Below, piece by piece: positions 34,871-43,324 of a DNA stretch of 64,000 bases. Source of the DNA: Streptomyces lunaelactis. Lineage in GTDB: Bacteria; Actinomycetota; Actinomycetes; Streptomycetales; Streptomycetaceae. Numbering within the stretch: the stretch's first letter is position 1; every line of letters begins with the position of its first letter. Under the pieces are notes generated by a model, which was given only the letters and a program-made list of their open reading frames with translations, was not told the origin of the DNA and ran no database searches. The stretch spans positions 7,626,001 through 7,690,000 of the forward strand of contig NZ_CP026304.1 in assembly GCF_003054555.1 (NCBI RefSeq), read 5' to 3'. The position numbers and the translations under genes are program-made.

Positions 34871-34919
34871 GGTCTTTCGTTTGGATCAGGCCGGAGAGGT
34901 CCTGTCGAGCCCTCCAGGT

Positions 34920-35393
34920 CTACGGAACGACGGTCACCGGCCAGCGCCCGGCCTTCACCAGCCGGACCGCAACCGAACCGATGAACCGGTGGCCCGCAGA
35001 CTCCGAGGCCCCGACCACCACGGCGTCCGCCTTCAGCTCGTCGGCGGCGGTGACCAGGCCGCTGTAGGGGTCGCCGCGGAAGGTGTGGAACTCCCAGCGC
35101 ACCTCCCAGATCCCCTTGACCCGCTCGGCGGCGGCGCGGAGCTCGGCCACCAGGCCCTCGGCGATCTCCCCGGTCGTGTTGCCGACCGGGACGCCGAGAG
35201 CCGCGCCCGCAGCCATCACCGGCTGGACGTACACGATGGCGAGGAGGGCGTTCTGCCGCCGGGCGAGACCACCGGCGTACGACACCGCGCGCAGCGAGGA
35301 GTCGGATCCGTCCAGGCCGGCGACGATCACCTTCGGGCCGTCCGTACCGCGTTCGAATGGGTGGGGTTGCTGCCGGGGCTGCTGCTCTGTCAC
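34920..35393 (-). CDS. Universal stress protein (UspA family)
   Basis: 157 residues from GTG at 35393. The UspA fold is shown by KVIVAGLDGSDSSLRAVSYA, LLAIVYVQP, ADAVVVGASESAGHRFIGSV and WPVTVVP; the G-x2-G-x9-G(S) ATP motif is only partly preserved. The open frame continues 5' of the GTG into a stretch that resembles repeat remnants, so the shorter start was chosen, though its ribosome-binding site is weak. Role in stress physiology is general to the family. Confidence 0.83.
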   Translation of the reverse strand: MTEQQPRQQPHPFERGTDGPKVIVAGLDGSDSSLRAVSYAGGLARRQNALLAIVYVQPVMAAGAALGVPVGNTTGEIAEGLVAELRAAAERVKGIWEVRWEFHTFRGDPYSGLVTAADELKADAVVVGASESAGHRFIGSVAVRLVKAGRWPVTVVP

Positions 35394-35507
35394 ACCATCG
35401 AGGTTAGGCCCTGTCCGGCCGATCTTGCCGGGCTCGCCATCCTCCGCCTTGCTGAGGGGCGCTCGCGCACTGCGCATCACCGCCCGGCGCACAGGCCGCC
35501 CTGCGGA
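35394..35507. repeat. Possible remnant of a dispersed intergenic repeat
   Basis: Between the USP and transferase genes the sequence around 35404-35460 (GGCCCTGTCCGGCCGATC, CTTGCCGGGCTCGCC, CCTCCGCCTTGC) shares short blocks with the MITE-like element at 46644-46805. A similar edge (GGATCCGGAGGACAGGGCCC-like) occurs near 25540-25563. It looks like a diverged or truncated relative rather than a full copy. Confidence 0.35.
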
Positions 35508-36305
35508 TCACGCTGCCCCGAGCCGTTCAGGTGCCGTGACCAGTCGTCGCGCCGGCAACGGTTCCATGGGGGGCGACGGCACTTCGGGTGACGACCGCAG
35601 CATCGCCAGAAACTGGTCTCTCGGGACGGGGGAGAAGCCGATGGCGCGGACCGGCGGGCTGTCCCACTGCGCGTCGAGCAGCTGGACGCCGACGGTCCCG
35701 AACCGGTCGGCGAGATCGGCGATCGCCACTTTCGAGGCACTGGAGCGCCGGTAGAACATCGAGTCCAGACTGAAAACCGCCCCGGTCTGCATGCCGTAGG
35801 CGCCACCGATGAGTTCGTCGCCTTCCCACACTTCCACGCTGTGCGCCCACTCCCGTTCGTTGAGCAGAATCAGGCTCTGTCGCAGTTCCTCGGTCAGCCA
35901 CTGGGGCCGGCGCCCCCGCTGGCACTCGTCCAGAACGTGAGAGAACGCCCGGTCGACCGTGGTGGTCCAGGCCAACCGGTTACGAAGCCGGCGCGCGAAA
36001 CTATGACCGAGGTGGATTCCGCCGGGAGGGGCGACCGGCCGCGGGTCGGGTGACCACCAGGCGACTTCATAGGGATTGCGCTCCCCGCTTCCAACGATGG
36101 CGATCGACCCGGCCGCGACATTCGCCTCGAACAGCGCCTCATTCAGCTCGCACGCGTATGCGTCCTGGGCGGGAAATGGATACAGCCCGGCTCGGTATCC
36201 CTCCAGAATCGTCTCCGGACTCAAGTCCGCACAGAACGCGACGGGTCCGCCCGCCGACGCACTCGAAAGGTCGAGCGATCTCCAGGAGTCACATCGCGTC
36301 ACCAT
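35508..36305 (-). CDS. Leucyl/phenylalanyl-tRNA transferase homologue (biosynthetic, tRNA-dependent)
   Basis: 265 residues of the Aat (LFT) family. Landmarks are GYRAGLYPFP, VAWWSPDPRPV, GIHLGHSFARRL, EWAHSVEVWEGDELIGGAYG and SLDSMFYRRSSASKVAIADL. E. coli Aat moves Leu or Phe from its tRNA to protein N-termini for degradation. Here an insertion of about 35 residues lies between YPFP and WWSPDPR, and the gene begins 15 bp after an NRPS-like gene on the same strand. Such NRPS/LFT pairs were reported in Streptomyces lividans as tRNA-dependent peptide biosynthesis. The likely role is to transfer an aminoacyl group to the carrier-bound amino acid; acceptor and tRNA are inferred. Confidence 0.85.
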   Translation of the reverse strand: MVTRCDSWRSLDLSSASAGGPVAFCADLSPETILEGYRAGLYPFPAQDAYACELNEALFEANVAAGSIAIVGSGERNPYEVAWWSPDPRPVAPPGGIHLGHSFARRLRNRLAWTTTVDRAFSHVLDECQRGRRPQWLTEELRQSLILLNEREWAHSVEVWEGDELIGGAYGMQTGAVFSLDSMFYRRSSASKVAIADLADRFGTVGVQLLDAQWDSPPVRAIGFSPVPRDQFLAMLRSSPEVPSPPMEPLPARRLVTAPERLGAA

Positions 36306-36320
36306 CCAGGGTGTCCTCTC

Positions 36321-39300
36321 TCAGCCGCTCGGGGGCGGGTCGAGATACCCGCTGCCCAGCATCGAGTCGATGTAGCGGTCGAGCAGTCTGTCGTCCACAG
36401 GGGGAATTTCGATGTCCGTGTCGCGCAGCGCTCGTTCGGTGTTCCGCCGGGTGAAGGAAGGGAAGTTCTTCTGGAAGTACATCTCCGCGACCGAGACATC
36501 AGCGTGTGAGGCCCGGTCGACGAACAGCGGGACGAACGGGGTGACCGGGTGGGTCGGGTGGCCTGCGGCGTAACCCACCAAGTTCCGGACCCATTCGTCA
36601 TAGGGCAGCTTCCGTACCGGATACCCGCGTGCGTCCAGCCGGTCCGCCAGGTCGCCGATCATGGCGAGTCCGGGATTGGTGAGGTGGTAGACGTCCCCTG
36701 TGGCCGGCATTTTGGTCGAGACATGGGTGACGGCGCGGGCGAAACAGTCCGCCGGGATGAAGTCCAGTGGCAGGTCGACGTCCGGGAAGAAGGACGAGTC
36801 GGCGATGAACCTGATGAGCGCGCATATTTCCGTGTCCGGGTTCATCACGCCCGTGGTCTGATCCCCCGTGACATCGTTCGGCCGGTAGATCGCGACCGGC
36901 AGTCCCTGTGCCGCGGCTTGGTGGAGTAGTTTCTCGGCCACCCACTTCGTTTCCACATACCCCACCCCCAGATATTCGGCGTGCGAGAGCGGGGTCTCCT
37001 CGGTGGCGTGCCGCACGCCCGCCGCTCCGAGGCCCGCGAGCACCGCCATGCTGGATATGTAGTGAACGGGAATGCCGCGGTGTGCCCCCGCGAGCCGGAT
37101 GACCTCCCGGGTGCCGCTGACATTCGCATCCCGCAACTCGTGGTACGGGTAAATGAAATTGACCTCGCCGCCGCAGTGATACACCAGGTCCACCGTCGCA
37201 GCGAGGTGCTCGAACCGGTCCTGCGGCATCCCCAGGAACGGCTTCGTCAGGTCGCCGACGATCGGCACGACCCGTCCGGGCGAGAGGTCCCTCAGCAGAT
37301 AGCGCTGGTGCGCGCTGCGGATACGCTCCAGGGCGTGGTCCGCGTCCGGTGCGCGCACCAGGCAGTGGATCCGCGCCCGCGTCGATGCCAGCAATGTGCT
37401 GAGCAGGTGTGTCCCGCAGAAACCGGTCGCGCCGGTGAGGAGGATCTCCGCAGGCCGCTCCGTGCGCGGAACGCGTGAGGCTGCCAGGCGGACCGGCACC
37501 CGCAGCTCGGCCTCGGCCCCGAAGTCCACGTGCGGCACGGACACCCCGTTGGCCGCACCGGCCCGCGCCGACCGGGCGACCTCGGTGAAGGCGCTGAGAG
37601 TCGAATTGTGCAGCAGGGAGCGGGTCAGATTCCGGATCTCCGTTACGCCGATGCCGAACATGATGCGGGCGCGCGCGAGCATCTCCATGGCGAGCAGGGA
37701 ATTTCCGCCGAGCTCGAAGAAGTCGTCGGCCGGTCGCACCCGCTCGACGTTCAGTATTTGCGCCCACAACTGCGCCATACCGGTCTGTACCGACGGGTTT
37801 CCCGCATCGCCTTCTCCGACCGGTGTCCTCTCGCGGCGGGACAGGGCCTGGCGGTCGATCTTCCCTCTGTGGGTGACGGGGAGTTCGTCAACGGCGGTGA
37901 GAGTCGCCGGGACCATGTAGTCCGGGACGATCTCGGACACGAACGACCTGATTTGCGCGGTGACTTCGCCCGACGGCGGCAGGGCCGGCGTGTAGTAGGC
38001 GGCGAGTGCCCGGTCCCCGTCTCCGCGGTCACGGAGCACCACTGCCGCCTGGCCGACCGCCGGGTGGGCGGCGACGGCGGACTCGACCTCGGCGAGGTCG
38101 ACCCGGAAGCCGCGCACCTTGGTCTGGTGGTCGGCCCGCCCGAGGACCTCCAGGTTTCCGTCCAGACGCCACCGCCCGAGATCGCCGGTGCGGTACATCC
38201 GCTCGCCGGGGACCGGTCCATAGGCGTCGGGCAGGAAGTGCTCGGCGGTCAGCAGCGGCTGCCGCCAGTAACCGCGTGCGACTCCGCAGCCGCCGATGTA
38301 GATCTCGCCTCTGCGACCCGGCGGCACCGGACGCAGATCCTGGTCGAGGACGTGGATGCGGGTCTCCTCAAGCGGCCGGCCGACCGGTGTCGGCCCGCGG
38401 GCGGCGTGCCCGGGGAGGACGTCCTCGGTCAGGATGCACAGCGTGGAGGTGATGGTCGTCTCGGTCAGCCCATAGGCGTTGACCAGGCGCACGCCGGGCA
38501 TTTTACGGAACGATGTCCGGCAGTCGCCCGGGAGCACCGTGTCGCCGCCCACGATCATCAGCCTCAGGCAGCGCAGCGCCTCGCTGTCCTCCTCCGCGAC
38601 TTTGAGCAGCTGATGCCAGTAGGCGGGCGTGAGATCCGCCACGGTGATCCCGTGTTCCGGCAGTTGGTGCAGCAGCTCAGTCGGCGCCCAGGTGTGCCTT
38701 CCGCCGAGGACCAGCGTCGCCCCGCTGAGCAGCGTCGCGAAGACCTGCTCGAGCGAGGTGTCGAAGCCCAGCGCGGCGAGCTGCAGTACACGGTCGCCGG
38801 GGGACAGTCCGTACTCGGCAGCCACCCGGGGCAGCACGCCCGACAGCGAGTGATGGCTGATCATGACCCCCTTGGGCGTGCCCGTCGACCCCGAGGTGTA
38901 GATCATGTAGGCCAGGTCACCCGACCTGGGGCCTCTCGGCGGCTGCTCGGTCGACCAGGACGCCGCATCCGCGAGGAAGTCCTCCATGAGGACGACACGA
39001 CTCCCGCCGCCCTCGAAGGCCCCGGCGTGCTTGCGGGTGGTGAGCACAACCCCGGAACCCGCATGCTCGGCCAACCGCGCCAAGCGGCGGTCCGGAAATG
39101 CCGGATCAAGCGGCAGGAAGGCTCCGCGGGTCTTGAGCACCGCCAGCATCGCGACCACCATGTCCGCGCTGCGCTCCATACAGACGGTGACCACCGTCTC
39201 GGCGCGCACGCCGAGGGCAAGCAGCTGGTGGGCCAGCTGGTTGGCGCGGCGGTCCAATGCGCCGTAGGTGAGCTTGTGCGCGCCGGATATCACCGCGATC

Positions 39301-39611
39301 GCCTCGGGCTGCCGCGCCGCATGCGCGCGGATGAGTTCGGAGACGGTCGGAGCCGCCGGGGGGCCTTTCGGCCGCCGGGCGGAGGGCCATGTCCCGGCGG
39401 CCCCTCGCGGACGGGAACTGCGCGGGCGCATGTCCGTCCACAGCGTCTCCACTGTGGCCAGGCACTGGGCCCGGGAACCGGGCCAGCCCACGGGGTGCCA
39501 GCCGACCGGAATCTGGAGTTCGGCCGGCCAGATCGAGTACTGCTCCTCCTCGTTCACCAGGACCCTGCAGGATGCGGCGTCCCCCGACAGGAGGCGATGA
39601 CTGTTGCTCAC
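36321..39611 (-). CDS. NRPS-like MbtH-adenylation-carrier-thioester reductase protein
   Basis: 1096 residues from GTG at 39611 with AGGAGG 7 nt upstream. Order: fused MbtH domain (about 15-65: NEEEQYSIWPAE, WTDMRP); adenylation domain (about 90-600: YTSGSTGTPKG, NAYGLTETT, GRADHQTKVRGFRVD); carrier protein (DDFFELGGNSLLAMEM, phosphopantetheine Ser); terminal reductase (from about 735: ILLTGATGFCGTHLL, YISSMAVL, GYVETKWVAE). There is no condensation domain. By eye the A-domain pocket reads about D-T-E-D-I-G-A-I-T-K; the two extra acids suggest a basic amino acid such as Arg. The reductase would release an aldehyde. The transferase gene follows 15 bp downstream. Confidence 0.9.
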   Translation of the reverse strand: MSNSHRLLSGDAASCRVLVNEEEQYSIWPAELQIPVGWHPVGWPGSRAQCLATVETLWTDMRPRSSRPRGAAGTWPSARRPKGPPAAPTVSELIRAHAARQPEAIAVISGAHKLTYGALDRRANQLAHQLLALGVRAETVVTVCMERSADMVVAMLAVLKTRGAFLPLDPAFPDRRLARLAEHAGSGVVLTTRKHAGAFEGGGSRVVLMEDFLADAASWSTEQPPRGPRSGDLAYMIYTSGSTGTPKGVMISHHSLSGVLPRVAAEYGLSPGDRVLQLAALGFDTSLEQVFATLLSGATLVLGGRHTWAPTELLHQLPEHGITVADLTPAYWHQLLKVAEEDSEALRCLRLMIVGGDTVLPGDCRTSFRKMPGVRLVNAYGLTETTITSTLCILTEDVLPGHAARGPTPVGRPLEETRIHVLDQDLRPVPPGRRGEIYIGGCGVARGYWRQPLLTAEHFLPDAYGPVPGERMYRTGDLGRWRLDGNLEVLGRADHQTKVRGFRVDLAEVESAVAAHPAVGQAAVVLRDRGDGDRALAAYYTPALPPSGEVTAQIRSFVSEIVPDYMVPATLTAVDELPVTHRGKIDRQALSRRERTPVGEGDAGNPSVQTGMAQLWAQILNVERVRPADDFFELGGNSLLAMEMLARARIMFGIGVTEIRNLTRSLLHNSTLSAFTEVARSARAGAANGVSVPHVDFGAEAELRVPVRLAASRVPRTERPAEILLTGATGFCGTHLLSTLLASTRARIHCLVRAPDADHALERIRSAHQRYLLRDLSPGRVVPIVGDLTKPFLGMPQDRFEHLAATVDLVYHCGGEVNFIYPYHELRDANVSGTREVIRLAGAHRGIPVHYISSMAVLAGLGAAGVRHATEETPLSHAEYLGVGYVETKWVAEKLLHQAAAQGLPVAIYRPNDVTGDQTTGVMNPDTEICALIRFIADSSFFPDVDLPLDFIPADCFARAVTHVSTKMPATGDVYHLTNPGLAMIGDLADRLDARGYPVRKLPYDEWVRNLVGYAAGHPTHPVTPFVPLFVDRASHADVSVAEMYFQKNFPSFTRRNTERALRDTDIEIPPVDDRLLDRYIDSMLGSGYLDPPPSG

Positions 39612-39876
39612 TATCCGACCTCCTGACAGTGACGTTCACGCACTTCCGATGATGCACGACCCGATGACAATGGGCGCGCCCTACAGGGCGGCCATGAGGA
39701 GTACTGCAAGCCAGGACGCGACAATTGGCCTATTCGGGCATCCCGTGGAACGCTTGATATGGCGCCACTTACGCAGCGAGGCTGCAGACGCCACCGCGCC
39801 TCATCGCATGCCGACCGAGGCTGCGGCGGCTATCCGTCCCACCCCTGGTCAGGGGCAAGGCAGGAGGTGGCTTGGG
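39612..39876 (+). other. Long leader or N-terminal extension before the membrane GGDEF-EAL gene
   Basis: 265 bp separate the divergent NRPS start from the preferred start of the c-di-GMP gene. The downstream frame is open back to 39604, with ATGs at 39649 and 39652, so part of this may be coding. A TTA codon lies in that frame at 39769-39771. The region is less GC-rich than its surroundings and must contain both divergent promoters. Confidence 0.45.
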
Positions 39877-42800
39877 TTGTTGAACAACGAATTGCGATCA
39901 CAGCGGCGGCAGCGTCTCATGGCCGGCTATTTCGCGTGGATGGCCTTGCTCACATCCTTCTATTACGTCTTTCCCGCCCATCGGGTGGTCTGGTGGGGCG
40001 TGATGGGGCTCAGCGGAATCCTCGCCATCTTTGTGGGAATCTTCCTCAATCGGCCGTCCCATTACGTTTCCTGGTTGCTACTGGCCGCTGCGAATCTCAG
40101 CTTCCTCACGGGTGAGGTGATAAATGTCGTCTACACCCAGTATCTGCACCAGCAGAATCCCTTCCCGTCCATTGCCGACGGCTTCTACTTGGCGCAGTAC
40201 CCGCTCTACGCGGCGGGAGTGCTGATCTTCATCCGATGGCGGACGGCAAGCCGCGACCGCGGCAGTCTCATCGACGGTCTCATTCTGACGGTCGGTCTGG
40301 CGCTGCTTTCGTGGATATATCTGATCGTCCCGTATGTGCGCAGTCCTGAACTGACGTGGGTGCAGAAGGCATTCGCCATCGCCTATCCGCTCGGAGACCT
40401 CCTCGTGCTGGCCATGCTGGCGCGACTGCTCGCACCCCGCACGGGGAAAAGCCGCTCCCTGCAACTGCTCACCATTGGCACCGTCGGGATCCTCACCTCC
40501 GACGTCCTCTTCGGACTGATCCAGCTCAACGGCACCTGGCGCATAGGCACCGCCGTCGACCTGGGCTGGGCGCTCCTCTACACCTGCTGGGGAGCCGCTG
40601 CGCTCCATCCGTCCATGGTCACGCTTACCCAGCCGGTCCCGGTGCAGCCTCCGACGCTTGCGCGCGCTCGCCTTGGTGTGCTCGCCCTCGTGTCGCTGAT
40701 CGCCCCATTGATGCTGCTGCTCGACGCGTGGCGGGGCGACAGCGGCAACTTCGGGGTCATCGGCGCGTTCTCCGCCCTGCTCTTCTTCCTTGTGCTCTCC
40801 CGTCTGGCGGGCGTGGTGACGATCCATCGCCGGGCTGTCGCCAGGGAACGGGTCCTGCGGGCCGGCATCGAGTCGCTCGCTGCGGCCCGCACGGTCGAAG
40901 AGGTGGCGGCCGCCGTCGAGTCCACAGTCGCGACTCTGCTGGCCAGTCCGCGGCGCAATGCCGCACTCGCCGTCCGTGACGACGAGGGCAACCTGCGGGT
41001 CGTCCGTGAGAACAGTGACGCGGTCCTGCCTGAACGAGGCCGGATATCCGACGACATACTCACCCTGCCCGCCGTCCGTGAACAGCGCCCCGTGCCCCTC
41101 CCCGAGCTGAGTCCGAGTCTCGCCGCCGGCCTCTCGGACAAGCACAGTGCCCTGCTGTGCCCCCTCGCCCTCGACCGCCCCTCAGGCGATCCACCGATCG
41201 GAGTGCTGGCGGTAGCGGGTGTCGAGAGCGAACTGCTCGACGTACGGACCACGCTGACGACCCTCGCTGAGCAGTCGGCGCTGGCCGTCGAGCGTTTCAG
41301 CCTCAGCCAGGAGATCAACCGCCAGGACAGCGAGGCGTACTTCCGGACGCTGGTGCAGAACACCTCGGACGTCATCCTGATCCTGGATGCCGGCGAACGG
41401 GTTCGCTACGCCAGCTCATCGGCGGTTCCGGTGCTCGGCTACCCCACCTTGGAGGGACGCCGGCTGACGGACCTCGTGCCGCCCGAAGACAGCCAGACAG
41501 TGGTCCGGATGCTGGCCGACATGCGGGCCCACGGCTGGAAGGACCGGCGTGAACACTGGCGGGTGTTGCGCAGCGACCAGACCCGCATCGAGGTCGAGGT
41601 GAGGTGCAGCGACCTGCGGGAGGAGCCCACCGTCCGCGGACTCGTCCTCACCCTGCGGGACGTCACCGAGCGCCGCCAACTCGAGCGCGAACTCACTCAC
41701 CGCGCCTTCTACGACTCCCTGACCGGTCTGGCGAACCGGGTGCTCTTCGAGGACCGGACCGGCCACGCCTTGACGCGCGGTCGGCGCGAAGGCTCCGTAG
41801 TCGGGGTGCTGTTCGTCGATGTGGACGACTTCAAGGTCATCAACGACACGCTTGGTCATGGCGTGGGGGACGAACTTCTCGTCGCCGTTTCCCTGCGGCT
41901 GTCCACCACCATCCGCGCGTCCGATACCGCGGCGCGCATCGGCGGTGACGAGTTCGCCATGCTCACGGGGGACTCGATGACCCCGGGCGACGTCGAGACG
42001 TTCGCCGACCACGTCATCGAGGCGTTCAGAGAACCGTTCAAGCTGACCTCCGGCATGGTCAACGTGTCCGTCAGCGTGGGCATCGCGACAACTGAGGACA
42101 GCGACGACGCGGCCGAACTGTTCGCGCACTCCGACCTGGCGCTGTACTCGGCCAAGACCGCCGGTAAAGGCCAGTGGCGCAGATACAAGCCGGAACTGCA
42201 GACCAACCTCATCGAGCGGCACAAACTGCAGGAAAGCCTCGATGCCACCAATGTCGAAACGTCGTTCGCTGTGCGCTACCAGCCGATCGTCGAACTGGAC
42301 ACCAGCAATCTCGTGGGCTTCGAGGCGCTGGTGCGCTGGCCGCACTCGACGCGGGGAGTGGTGCTCCCCGAACAGTTCATCGCCCTCGCCGAGGAGAGCG
42401 GTCAGATCGTCCCGCTCGGCGCCTGGGTGCTGGGGCAGGCGACCTCCGACGCCGCCGGGTGGCGCAGGGAAGGCGCCCGCCGCGCCCACGAGGACGACAT
42501 GCCGCCCGCGCCGCTCTATGTCAGCGTAAACGTCTCCGCCCGCCAGTTCCGCGACGCCGGGTTCGTCGACATGGCCCGGCGGGCGCTGGAGAGTTCGGGT
42601 ATCGGACCCGAGACACTCGTCCTCGAACTGACCGAGAGCGTGCTGATGAGCCGCGGTGACAACGTACTGGAATGCATGAAAGAACTCACCGACCTGGGCA
42701 TCCGGATCGCCATCGACGACTTCGGAACCGGCTACTCGTCCCTAAGCTACCTGCGCGAATTCCCCATCAAGATCCTCAAGATCGACAAGTCCTTCATCGA

Positions 42801-43044
42801 CGGCCTCGGGGTGTCCAACCAGCAGTACGCCCTCATCGAAGGCATCGTGAACATCGCCGAAACCCTGGGCATCGCGGTGATCGCCGAAGGAATCGAGAAC
42901 ACGATGCAGCGCGACCTCCTGGCATCCATGGGCTGCCCGCTCGGGCAGGGCTACCTCTTCGCGCAGCCCATGAATTCCACCGACGCCGAAAGCCTCGTCC
43001 ACTCTTCGCAGCGGTTGGGCCTGTTGCCGTCGGAGACCGAGTGA
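39877..43044 (+). CDS. Membrane-bound PAS-GGDEF-EAL c-di-GMP enzyme
   Basis: 1055 residues if begun at the TTG at 39877, which has AGGAGGTGG 9 nt upstream; alternative in-frame starts reach 39649 or 39604. Up to ten N-terminal helices (YFAWMALLTSFYYVF onward) are followed by a GAF-like region and a PAS domain (YFRTLVQNTSDVILILDAG). The GGDEF domain has an intact active site IGGDEFAM, and the EAL domain has GFEALVRW, ESVLMSRGDNVLE and IDDFGTGYSSLSYLR. Both synthase and phosphodiesterase motifs look intact. It resembles the Streptomyces CdgF/RmdB-type proteins, but I cannot assign which. Confidence 0.9.
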   Translation: MLNNELRSQRRQRLMAGYFAWMALLTSFYYVFPAHRVVWWGVMGLSGILAIFVGIFLNRPSHYVSWLLLAAANLSFLTGEVINVVYTQYLHQQNPFPSIADGFYLAQYPLYAAGVLIFIRWRTASRDRGSLIDGLILTVGLALLSWIYLIVPYVRSPELTWVQKAFAIAYPLGDLLVLAMLARLLAPRTGKSRSLQLLTIGTVGILTSDVLFGLIQLNGTWRIGTAVDLGWALLYTCWGAAALHPSMVTLTQPVPVQPPTLARARLGVLALVSLIAPLMLLLDAWRGDSGNFGVIGAFSALLFFLVLSRLAGVVTIHRRAVARERVLRAGIESLAAARTVEEVAAAVESTVATLLASPRRNAALAVRDDEGNLRVVRENSDAVLPERGRISDDILTLPAVREQRPVPLPELSPSLAAGLSDKHSALLCPLALDRPSGDPPIGVLAVAGVESELLDVRTTLTTLAEQSALAVERFSLSQEINRQDSEAYFRTLVQNTSDVILILDAGERVRYASSSAVPVLGYPTLEGRRLTDLVPPEDSQTVVRMLADMRAHGWKDRREHWRVLRSDQTRIEVEVRCSDLREEPTVRGLVLTLRDVTERRQLERELTHRAFYDSLTGLANRVLFEDRTGHALTRGRREGSVVGVLFVDVDDFKVINDTLGHGVGDELLVAVSLRLSTTIRASDTAARIGGDEFAMLTGDSMTPGDVETFADHVIEAFREPFKLTSGMVNVSVSVGIATTEDSDDAAELFAHSDLALYSAKTAGKGQWRRYKPELQTNLIERHKLQESLDATNVETSFAVRYQPIVELDTSNLVGFEALVRWPHSTRGVVLPEQFIALAEESGQIVPLGAWVLGQATSDAAGWRREGARRAHEDDMPPAPLYVSVNVSARQFRDAGFVDMARRALESSGIGPETLVLELTESVLMSRGDNVLECMKELTDLGIRIAIDDFGTGYSSLSYLREFPIKILKIDKSFIDGLGVSNQQYALIEGIVNIAETLGIAVIAEGIENTMQRDLLASMGCPLGQGYLFAQPMNSTDAESLVHSSQRLGLLPSETE

Positions 43045-43324
43045 CGACTGGGCGGTGATCAGCAGCACCTCGATGGCCGGCGCCTTGCGGGTCCTTCCGT
43101 GCGACTGGCCGTTACTGCGGAAGGAGTACTTCGCGTCCGGCCGCTTGAGCAGCCGATCGGCGGTCATCCCCCGTCCCCGCCGATCAGCGAGGCCATCGCC
43201 TGCGGCGAGGCAGCCGAGGCGGCAGGCCGCCGGCCTCTTCCTCCGGTCCGCGCGATGACCCGAACGCAACGGCCCAGTTCCTCCCGACAGGCGGGCCGCC
43301 GGTGGTCTCCTTAGAGTGCCAACC
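43045..43324. other. Intergenic region with no assigned feature
   Basis: 280 bp between the c-di-GMP enzyme and lysX. Short open frames exist on both strands but show no coding character or homology I recognise. It must carry the lysX promoter near its right end (AT-richer TTAGAGTGCC before the start). No hairpin of note was seen. Confidence 0.35.

Noticed and set aside
43045..43324. Possible transposase remnant between the c-di-GMP gene and lysX.
   Set aside because: Short frames there show no transposase motif and no terminal repeats were found.
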